Positions 9,501-16,728 of a DNA stretch of 17,500 bases are shown here, in pieces. Each line of letters starts with the position of its first letter. Position 1 is the first letter of the stretch. The position numbers and the translations under genes were made by a program. This DNA comes from Penaeus vannamei. Its lineage: Eukaryota > Arthropoda > Malacostraca > Decapoda > Penaeidae. The notes under the pieces were generated by a model that saw nothing but the letters and a program-made list of their open reading frames with translations, was not told where the DNA came from and did not search any database. The stretch lies in NCBI RefSeq assembly GCF_042767895.1, contig NC_091579.1, positions 4,728,361-4,745,860 on the forward strand. The letters run 5' to 3'.

Positions 9501-11213
9501 TTTTCTTATTCTTTCTGTGTCCTTCCCTTTTCTTATTCTTTCTGTGTCCTTCCCTTTTCTTATTCTTTCCGTGTCCTTCCCTTTCCTTATTCTCTCTGTG
9601 CCCTTCCCTTTTTTTATTATTTCTGTGTCCTTCCCTTTTCTTATTCTTTCTGTGTCCTTCCCTTTTCTTATTCTTTCTGTGTCCTTCCCTTTTCTTATTC
9701 TCTCTGTGTCCTTCCTTTTTCTTATTCTTTCTGTGTCCTCCCCTTTCCTTATTCTCTCTGTGTTCTTCCCTTTTTCTTATTCTTTCATGTCCTTTCCTTA
9801 TCTTATTCTTTCTGTGTCCTTCTCTTATTCTTTCTGTGTCCTTCCCATTTCTTATTCTGTGTCCTTCCCATTTCTTATTCTCTCTGTGTCCTTCCTTTTT
9901 CTTATTCTTTCTGTGTCCTCCCCTTTCCTTATTCTCTCTGTGTTCTTCCCTTTTTCTTATTCTTTCTGCGTCCTTCCCTTATCTTATTCTTTCTGTGTCC
10001 TTCACATTTCTTATTCTTATTCTTTCTGTGTCCTTCCCTTATCTTATTCTTTCTGTGTTCTTCCCTTTTCCAATTCTTTCTGTGTCCTTCCCTTTTCTTA
10101 TTCTTTCTGTGTCCTTCCCTTTTCTTATTCTTTCTGTGTCCTTCCCTTTTCTTATTCTTTCTGTGTCCTTCCCTTTGCTTATTGTCTCTATGTCCTTTCT
10201 TTTTCTTATTCTTTCTGTGTCCTTCCCTTTCCTTATTTTCTCTGTGTCCTTCCCTTTTCTTATTCTTTCATGTCCTTCCCTTTCCTTATTCTTTCTGTGT
10301 CCTTCCCCTTTTCTTATTCTTTCCGTGTCCTTCCCTTTTTCTTATTCTTTTTCTGTGTCCTTTTCTGCTTTCCTTATTCTCTCTGTGTCCTTCCTTTTCT
10401 TATTCTTTCCGTGTCCTTCCTTTCATTCTTTCTGTGTCCTTTCCCTGTTTCTTATTCTTTCTGTGTCCTTCCCTTTTCTTATTCTTCTGTGTCCTCCCTT
10501 TTCGTATTCTTTCATGTCCTTCCTTTCCTTATTCTTTCTGTCTCCTTCCTTCTTATTCTTTCCGGTGTCCTTCCCTTTTCTTATTCTTCTGTGTCCTTCG
10601 TTTCCTTATTCTCTCTGTGTCCTTCCCCTTTTCTTATTCTTTCCTGTGTCCTTTCCTTTCATATTCTTCTGTGTCCTTCCCGTTTCTTATTCTTCTGTGT
10701 CCTCCTTTCATTCTTTCTGTGTCCTTTCCCTTTTCTTATTCTTCTGCGTCCTTTTCCCTTTCTTATTCTTTCTTTTGTCTCCGTTTCCCTCTTTCTCATT
10801 CTTTCTGTGTCCTTCCCTTTTCATATTCTTTCTGTGTCCTTCCCTTTTCTTATTCTCTCTGTGTCCTTCCCTTTTCTTATTCTCTCCGTGTCCTTCCCTT
10901 TTCTTATTCTTTCTGTGTCCTTCCCTTTTCTTATTCTTTCTGTGTCCTTCCCTTTTCTTATTCTCTCTGTGTCCTTCCCTTTTCTTATTCTTTCTGTGTC
11001 CTTCCCTTTTCTTATTCTTTTTTCTGTGTCCTTTTCCCTTTTTTTTATTCTCTCTGTGTCCTTCCTTTCTTATTCTTCCGTGTCCTTCCCTTTTCTTATT
11101 CTTTCTGTGTCCTTCCTTTTTCTAATTTCTTTCTGTGTCCTTTCCCCTTTTCTTTTTCTCTTTGTGTCCTTCCCTTTTCTTATTCTTTCTGTGTCCTTCC
11201 CTTTTTCCTATTC
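6511..11213. repeat. 27-bp pyrimidine-rich minisatellite, about 170 copies
   Basis: A 4.7-kb tandem array with consensus CTGTGTCCTTCCC followed by TTTTCTTATTCTTT, 27 bp in all. Many units are exactly 27 bp (for example about 7,290-7,560, 8,010-8,120, 9,440-9,560 and 10,800-11,020). Others are 23-33 bp because of gains and losses of T or C, mainly at 6,560-7,240, 8,230-9,350 and 10,180-10,790. Recurring point variants (CCATTTC, TTCATATTC, GTCCATCCC, TCTGCGTCC, TCCTCCCC) mark higher-order duplication inside the array. The unit is nine codons long and stop-free in all three plus frames and two minus frames, so the frames read as SVSFPFLIL, LCPSLFLFF or CVLPFSYSF repeats and give apparent ORFs of up to 1,086 codons. 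I regard these as non-coding. The array ends abruptly in poly-C. Confidence 0.97.
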
Positions 11214-11257
11214 TCCCCCCCCCCCCCCCCGACCCCCCCCCTCCCCCACCACCACCT
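11214..11257. repeat. Poly-C tract (i-motif / minus-strand G-quadruplex potential)
   Basis: C-runs of 17, 10 and 5 bases separated by GA and T, ending in (CCA)n. It sits precisely at the right end of the 27-bp array. On the minus strand this is a long G-run that could fold as a quadruplex and may have stalled replication at the array boundary (inference). Confidence 0.9.
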
Positions 11258-11325
11258 TCGAACCCATACAAGAAAGTCCCACACACGCGATCGTCTCAAC
11301 ACGGGGGAAGGGGGCGTCTTTCTCC
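11258..11325. other. Short unique island
   Basis: About 65 bp of mixed sequence (TTCGAACCC, ACACGCGATCG) between the poly-C and the next pyrimidine tract. No gene, tRNA or box A/box B pair can be made from it. Confidence 0.4.
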
Positions 11326-11770
11326 CTTCATTTCCTTCCTTCCCTATGCCCTCCTTCCTCTCCCTCATTCCGTCCTTCTCTTCTCTCTTCTCCCTCCTCC
11401 GTTCCTTCCTCACTTCTTTCCCTCCCTTCTCCCTTCCCCCTCTTCCTTCCTTCTGCTCCGTTCTCTCTCTCCTTCTCCTTCCTCCTCCTTCCCTCACTTC
11501 TTTCCTTCTTTTTCCTTCCCCCTTCCTTTCCCTCCCCTCCCACCTCTCTCCTCCTCCTCCTCCCCCCTCCCTCCCTTTCCTTCCTCCCTCCCTTCCCCCT
11601 CCCTATGTTCCCTTCCCCACTTCTCCTTCCTCCTCTCCATCCCGCCTTCCCTCCTTCCCCCCCCCCTTCCTCCTTCCTCCCCTTCCCTTCCTCCGTTCCT
11701 CCTCACTTCTTTCCCTCCCTCCGTATTCTCCTTCCTCCTTCCTCTCCTTCCTTCTCCCACTCCTCACCCT
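11326..11770. repeat. Pyrimidine tract of CCTT/CTCC type
   Basis: About 445 bp of C/T-rich degenerate CTTCC, CTCCTC and CCCTCC words without a fixed period. Ser/Pro/Leu-rich frames are composition artefacts. Confidence 0.85.
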
Positions 11771-11875
11771 CCCCACTCGTGTCGCCCTGACCGCCGCAAC
11801 ACGCACGGAGGTGACAGCGTCGGGCCTCTAATAGGTCACGCTTGACTCGCTCTTGGGCGGTGTTTGTCTCTGTCA
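11771..11875. other. Unique island at the pyrimidine-to-purine switch
   Basis: About 105 bp of GC-rich, CpG-containing sequence. AGGTGAC (about 11809) and AGGTCAC (about 11833) form a small GTGAC/GTCAC inverted pair. No reading frame or RNA gene is recognisable. Confidence 0.5.
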
Positions 11876-12480
11876 AGGGGGAGTGGGGGTGAAGGAGGCG
11901 TGGGGGGGATGGGGGTGGTAGGGGTGTGAGGGGGGAAAGGGGTAGGGAGTGGTAGGGAGGTGGAGGGGGAGAAGGGGAGGAGGAAGGGGAAGGAGTGGGG
12001 AGAAGGTGAGGAGGGGGGGATGGGTGGGTGGAGGAGGAGGGTGAAGGGAGAGGTGGGGGTTGAAGGAGGAGTGGGGGTGATAAGACACATGGAAAGGACA
12101 GGGAGGAGTGGGGTGAGGGAGTGAAAGGGGAGGTGGGGTGAAGGGGATGGAGGGGGAGAAGGGGAGGTAGGGTGCAAGGGAAAGAGGGGGGATGAAGGAT
12201 AGTAGTAGGGTGTCAAGGGGAGTGTGGGGGGAAGGGGTAAGGAGATGGAAGAGGGGAAAGAGGGGGTGTAGGGGGGTAGGGGGAGAACGAGATGAGTGGG
12301 AGGAAAGGAGGTGAGGTGAATGGGTAGGTGGGGCTGAAGGGGTGAAGGGCGGGAAGTAGGGTGGGATTGGGGATGAGAGAGAGGGAATGGAAGGTTGTAA
12401 GGGGTTGTGGGATCAAGATTTAGAGGGGTTTGGAGGAAGAAGGTTGGGAGGGGGTAGCATGGGTTAGGGTGGGGGGTTAT
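11876..12480. repeat. G-rich block, dense G-quadruplex potential
   Basis: About 600 bp of GGGG-runs separated by A, T, AA, TGA or GTG, with GGAGTGGGGGTGA recurring near 11880 and 12068. The period is irregular. The opposite strand reads as Pro/Ser/Leu-rich frames (up to 126 codons) that are not credible proteins. Confidence 0.85.
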
Positions 12481-13160
12481 GGGGTATAGGAATAGAAAGT
12501 TGTGGAGAGTGCAGAAGGTAAGGTTAGGTGAGTGGTTAGAGTGAGAGAAATAAGAGATGGAGGATTTGTGGAGAAAAGGTAAGGGGGAGGGCTAAGGCTA
12601 AGGTTAAGGAGAAGGGAAATAAGGTTAGGGAAAGGAGGAGGGTGACAGGTTGGTACGGGGCAAGGGAGAAAAGCGAAGGAGAGAGGAGGGAGGATTGTGG
12701 GGCAAGGAGAAAGAGAGAGGAGGGAAGAGAAGGAGAAGGAGAGGGGGAGGGAGGGTTTGGGGACAAGAGAGAAGGAGAGAGGAGGGAGAAGGGAGAAAGA
12801 GAGGGAGGGAGGGTTGTGGGACAAGGGAGAAGGAAAGGGGGAGGGAGGGCAAGAGAAGGGGAGGAGTGAGGGAGAAGGGAGAAGGGAGAAGGAGGAGGGG
12901 AGGGAGAAGAGAGAAGGATTAGGGGAGGGAGAAGGGAGAAGGAGGAGGAGGAGGGAGGGCTGGGACAAGAGAGAAAGAGGAGAGAGAAGTGAGAAGGAGG
13001 AGGGAAGGAGTTGTGGGACAAAAAGAAAGAGAGAGAGGAGAGAGAGGATGAGAGTGAGGAGGAGGGAGAAGGGAGAGGAGAGGGAAAGAGAAGTAGAGGG
13101 GAGGGAGAGAGTTGTGCAGGGGGAGAGGATGAGGAGAGGGAGAGGAGGGGGAGGGAGGGC
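12481..13160. repeat. Purine-rich minisatellite-like block with a TTGTGGGACAAG marker
   Basis: GGGAGAAGGAGA-type purine DNA in which the non-purine marker TTGTGGGACAAG or a variant recurs at about 12695, 12756, 12814, 12958 and 13011, with decayed forms near 12847 and 13112. The spacing is irregular, often about 55-60 bp. On the minus strand this yields a repeating Cys-Pro-x-x-Leu-Pro-Pro-Ser frame that joins with other low-complexity sequence into a 376-codon ORF, judged non-coding. Confidence 0.75.
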
Positions 13161-13290
13161 AATCAGTGCGTATACCCTCTGACAGGTGGAATGATGCAAG
13201 GTTTGGACCATTTCCTGCAAGCTATTTACCTGTGTCCACCGCTCGTATTTCTCCGCTTGCGTCTGCGCCCACGTTCGTCTGCTCTGTCTT
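13161..13290. other. Unique island at the purine-to-pyrimidine switch, nested dyad
   Basis: About 130 bp of normal sequence. ACAGGT (13182-13187) and ACCTGT (13228-13233) are inverted repeats that enclose TGCAAGG (13195-13201) and CCTGCA (13214-13219), so a two-tier imperfect stem-loop can form. No gene is recognised. Confidence 0.5.
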
Positions 13291-13299
13291 CCTTGCCTG

Positions 13300-13331
<32 letters not shown>

Positions 13332-14216
13332 CCTCTCTCTCTCTCTCTCTTTCTTTTTTTCTTTCTTTCTTCTTTTTCTTTTTCTCTCTTTCTCTCTCTC
13401 TCCCTTTCTTTCTCTCTTTCTTTCTTTCTTTCTTTCTCTCTTTCTCTCTTTCTCTCTCTCCTCTCTCTCACTCTTCTTTTCTCTTTCTTCTTTCTTCTTC
13501 TTCTTTTCTCTCTCTCTCTCTCTCTCTCTCTTTTTCTTCTCTGTTTGCTTCTTTCTTTCTCTTGCTTTCCTCTTCCCTTGCATCTTACCTTTTCTCTTCT
13601 TTTTCATCTTTTCCTTTTGTCTTTATATCTATATATCTTTCACGGTCTCTTTCACTCCATGTTTCTCCTTCCCTTCTTCTCTTCACACCTTTCATTCATC
13701 CCAGCATGTTCCTTTTTTCCTCGATCCTATTCTGCTTCCTTTGCTTCCTCAGTCCTGCTTATTCACCCCTCCTTCTCCTTCCTCTCTCTCCTCCTGCCTA
13801 CCATATCCTCCCTGTGTCTCTCTGTGTCTCCCTCTTCTTCTTCTTCTCTCCTCTTCTCTCTTCTTCCTTCCTTCTTTCTCTCTCCTCTCTCTCTCTCTCC
13901 CTCTCTCTAACTCTCTCCCATCTTCTTCCTCTTCCTCTTCTTCCTTCTCTTCTTTCTTCTTCTTCTTCTTCTCCCTTCTTCCCACTTCTTCCCTTCTCTT
14001 CTCCTCTCATTATTCCCTTCCTCCCCTCCTCTTCCTATCTGCCTACCTATCCTGTCTCTTAAAGTCTCCCTCCTACTTCTCTTCCTTCACCTTCCTTCTT
14101 CCTCCCCCTCTCCTCCCTCTTCCCTCTCCTCTCTACCTTCTCTCCTCCCTCCTCCTCTTCCCCACTCTCCTCTCTCTCTCTCACTGCCTATTTATCTCTC
14201 TCTCTCTTTCATAAAT
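13290..14216. repeat. Polypyrimidine block (CTTT)n, (CT)n, (CTT)n
   Basis: Over 900 bp of C/T-rich DNA: (TTTC)n near 13310-13330 and 13420-13440, (CTT)n near 13486-13506 and 13953-13972, (CT)n near 13507-13531. Ser/Leu/Phe-rich ORFs of about 300 codons are artefacts. The block ends at TTTGCCTTCTTTGTTCTGACAG, which by chance or design looks like a 3' splice site at 14248. Confidence 0.9.
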
Positions 14217-14390
14217 TCCCGACTCATTTGCCTTCTTTGTTCTGACAGTGATGGATGATTAAGTGTCATGGCTTGGAGAAGGCTCTTGCACGCGGTCGGA
14301 GCCACGAACAGGGGAATAACCAGAAGAGAAATGATAACTGCAATGGCTGAGAGAGGAATGTGGCGCACGGATGCACGCAGGGCGGGTGGG
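14217..14390. other. Unique island after the pyrimidine block
   Basis: About 170 bp of mixed sequence. GGCTC (14281-14285) and GAGCC (14299-14303) form a small stem. A 3' splice-site-like CAG lies at 14246-14248 after a long pyrimidine tract, but the sequence after it has early stops in the frames I could follow, so I do not call an exon. Confidence 0.5.
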
Positions 14391-14540
14391 GTGGGGGGGA
14401 TGGGGTGGGGGTGGGGGTAGTCACGTGTGGGCGGGGGTAGTTACGTGGATGGGCAGGTGTATGGTGGTAGTCACGTGGTAGGGGCAGTGGGGGTGGGGGT
14501 GGGGGGTAGTCACGGGCGGGGTGGGTGGGGTGGGGGATTT
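14390..14540 (+). repeat. G-rich minisatellite with four GTAGT(C/T)ACG boxes
   Basis: Runs of G separated by T carry GTAGTCACGTG at 14417, GTAGTTACGTG at 14437, GTAGTCACGTG at 14467 and the truncated GTAGTCACGGG at 14506. The spacing grows (20, 30 and 39 bp). Two copies contain CACGTG, the canonical E-box core. Confidence 0.85.
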
Positions 14541-14630
14541 GTAAATAGATTGATGGACGGGAGAGGATGTAAATAGATCAGGAGATAGATTGATGGAGGG
14601 ATTTATAGTGATGGAAGAAAGATATATAAA

Positions 14631-14632
<2 letters not shown>
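14541..14632. other. Short imperfect duplication of a GTAAATAGAT motif
   Basis: GTAAATAGATTGATGGA begins near 14541; GTAAATAGATCAGGAGATAG and then ATTGATGGAGGG follow near 14570-14600. This is a small local duplication leading into the AT repeat. Confidence 0.6.
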
Positions 14633-14721
<89 letters not shown>

Positions 14722-14728
14722 TGTGTGT

Positions 14729-14745
<17 letters not shown>
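14633..14745. repeat. Compound (AT)40-(GT)n-(AC)n repeat forming long palindromes
   Basis: (AT)40 spans 14633-14712. It is followed by (TG)n with one C interruption and then (AC)n; 14712-14745 is a 34-nt inverted repeat centred between 14728 and 14729 with one mismatched pair. Both parts can extrude as cruciforms. (AG)n follows immediately, so four dinucleotide repeats are joined end to end. Confidence 0.95.
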
Positions 14746-14823
<78 letters not shown>

Positions 14824-15055
14824 CGAGAGAGAAAGAGCAGAGAGAGGAAGAAGGAGTAGAGTGAGCAAGAGAGAGAGAGAGAGAGCGAGAGCAAGAAAGA
14901 GAGAGCGGGCAAGAGAGAGAGAGAGAGCACAAGCGCGAAAGTAAACAAGAGACAGAGACAGAGACAGAAAGAGAACGAGAGAGAGAGAGAGCGAGAACAA
15001 GAACGAGAGAGAGGGCGAGCGAAAGAACGAGAGAGAGAGCGAGAGAGAGCAGTAT
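14746..15055. repeat. (AG)n block with GAGC/GAAC interruptions
   Basis: Clean AG repeats to about 14817, then AG repeats with frequent GAGCGAGA, GAACGAGA and GACAGA interruptions. The interruption pattern is the reverse complement of that in the CT block at about 1216-1620. Arg/Glu and Ser/Leu ORFs are artefacts. Confidence 0.9.
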
Positions 15056-15240
15056 TGAATTCACACAACAACCTCACAAGTCGTGCAAAAAAAAAAAAAA
15101 AAAAAAAGCCAGGGAAGGATGCCAAGCCCCCGGTCCGACGCGACTGAATTTCACCTGATTTAAGAGAGCCGTCACTCAGACCCCGACTGAAAAGACCACT
15201 CGACATGGCTGCTTCTCGGTGTCGTTAAGAATACCTTTTT
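15056..15240. other. Unique island with A21
   Basis: Ordinary-composition sequence interrupted by a run of 21 A at 15087-15107. The 15108-15235 part is GC-richer with CpG. On the minus strand an ATG at 15206 lies in a fair context (G at -3) and is followed after 52 bases by CAG|GTGAA, so a tiny first exon is conceivable but unsupported. The open minus frame through the A-tract and AG block is an artefact. Confidence 0.5.
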
Positions 15241-16650
15241 TTTATCAGGTATCTCATAAATTAATAATAATAATAATAATGAAAGAGTAACTGCCTATGA
15301 TATTTTTATCTGGTATCTCATAAAATAATAATAAAAAATACCTATGATATTTTTATCAGGTATCTCATAAAATAATAAGGAAAAAAGAGTAACTGCCTAT
15401 GATTTTTTTTATCAGGTATCTCATAAAATAATAAGAAAAAATACCTGTGATATTTTTATCAGGTATCTCATAAAATAATAAGAAAAAAATGAAAAAAAAG
15501 TGACTACCTATGATAATTGAATCAGGTATCTCATAAAACGATAATTAAAAAAAAGAGTAACTACCTATGATATTTTTATCAGGTATCTCATAAAATAATA
15601 ATGATAATAATAAAAAGAGTAACTGCCTATGATATTTTTATCAGGTATCTCATAAAATAATAAGAAAATAATAATAAAAAAAAGAGTAACTACCTATGAG
15701 ATTTTTTTATCAGGTATCTCATAGAATAATAATAATGATAATAAAAGAGTAACTGCCTATGATATTTTTCATCAGGTATCTCATAAAATGATAAGAAAAA
15801 AAGAGTAACTACCTATGATATTTTTATCAGGTATCTCATAAAATAATAATGATAATAATAAAAAGAGTAACTGCCTATGATTTTTTTTATCAGGTATCTC
15901 ATAAAACGATAATTAAAAAAAGAGTAACTACCTATGATTTTTTTATCAGGCATCTCATAAAATAATAATAATGATAATAAAAGAGTAACTAACTATGATA
16001 ATTGAATCAGGTATCTCATAAAATAATAAGAAAAAAAGAGTAACTTCCTATGATATTTTTATCAGGTATCTCATAAAATAATAATAAGAAAAAAAAATTA
16101 ACTGCTTATGATATTTTTATCAGGTATCTCATAAAATGATAAGAAAAAAAAGATAAAAAGAGTAACTACCTATGATATTTTTATCAGGTATCTCATAAAA
16201 AAGTGACTACCTATAATAATTGAATCAGTTATCTCATCAAAAATAAGAAAAAGTGGCACCTATGATATTTTTATCGGGTATCTCATAAAGAAGAAATAAG
16301 TAAATAACTATGATATTTGATCGGATATCACATAAAAAAGAGAAAAAAGTAACTACCTATGATATTTTGATGAGGCATCTTATATAAAAAAAGAAAAAAA
16401 GTAACTACCTATGATACTTCGATCAGATATTTCATACAAAAGAAGAAAAATAAGTAACAACCTATGATATTTTAATTAGGGATCTCATAAAAAAATAGTA
16501 ACTACCTATGATATTTTCATTAGGGATAAAAAAAAAAAATAGTAACTACCTATGATATTTTAATTAGGGATCTCGTAAAAAATAGTAACTACCTATGATA
16601 TTTTAATCATATATCTCATAAATAAAGAAGAAAAATGTATTCACCTATGA
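15225..16650. repeat. AT-rich satellite, 26 copies of a hairpin-bearing unit
   Basis: The conserved core runs from GTAACTACC through TATGATA, a T-run and ATCAGGTATCTCATAAAA. Counting ATCAGG or its variants gives 26 copies, starting at 15244, 15308, 15355 and so on to 16606. Periods are mostly 47-69 bp up to 16183 and 41-53 bp after it; the difference lies in an A-rich spacer with AATAAT or GATAAT insertions. Within each core TACCT(AT)GATA and TATCAGGTA form a 9-bp stem with a two-base bulge and a TTTT loop. Copies to the left are nearly identical; those right of about 16200 diverge (ATTAGGGATC, GATGAGGCATC). No protein frame runs through it. Confidence 0.95.
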
Positions 16651-16728
16651 TTCAATTTTATATGAAAGAAAAAAGATATATAACTATATAGTATATTTCG
16701 ATTGATTTTTTTTTTTTTTTTTTTTTTG
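16651..16728. other. Decayed end of the satellite and T23 tract
   Basis: A last CCTATGATT fragment at about 16645 is followed by AT-rich DNA and a run of 23 T (16706-16728). On the minus strand this is a poly(A) tract lying about 125 bases downstream of the stop codon of the ORF at 16853-17143. Confidence 0.8.

Noticed and set aside
11258..11300. GGGTTCGAAGG on the minus strand as a Pol III B box
   Set aside because: The trailing CC is missing and there is no matching A box or cloverleaf upstream.
6478..11845. Giant plus-strand ORFs of 790-1,086 codons
   Set aside because: They are translations of a stop-free 27-bp tandem repeat. Three frames are open at once, many begin at non-ATG codons, and the peptides are pure nonapeptide repeats with frame-shifting indels.
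11805..11845. AGGTGA/AGGTCA as a nuclear-receptor response element
   Set aside because: Half-sites are 24 bp apart start to start, one is imperfect, and there is no gene nearby.
12461..12630. GGTTAGG-like words resembling arthropod telomere repeat TTAGG
   Set aside because: Only three isolated TTAGG occurrences (near 12464, 12524, 12624) with no tandem arrangement in a G/A/T-rich context; expected by chance.
12477..13607. 376-codon minus ORF mixing a Lys/Arg/Glu half and a Ser/Pro/Leu half
   Set aside because: It merely spans a pyrimidine block and a purine block with a short island between them; the change in composition follows the DNA blocks exactly.
14217..14260. 3' splice site after the pyrimidine block (TTCTGACAG)
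   Set aside because: Good pyrimidine tract and CAG, but the block is pure microsatellite, and no open frame or downstream donor supports an exon.
15225..16650. CRISPR-like appearance of palindromic repeats with variable spacers
   Set aside because: Spacers are A-rich microsatellite-like and not unique, repeat cores diverge, no cas genes exist, and the DNA is eukaryotic. It is a satellite.
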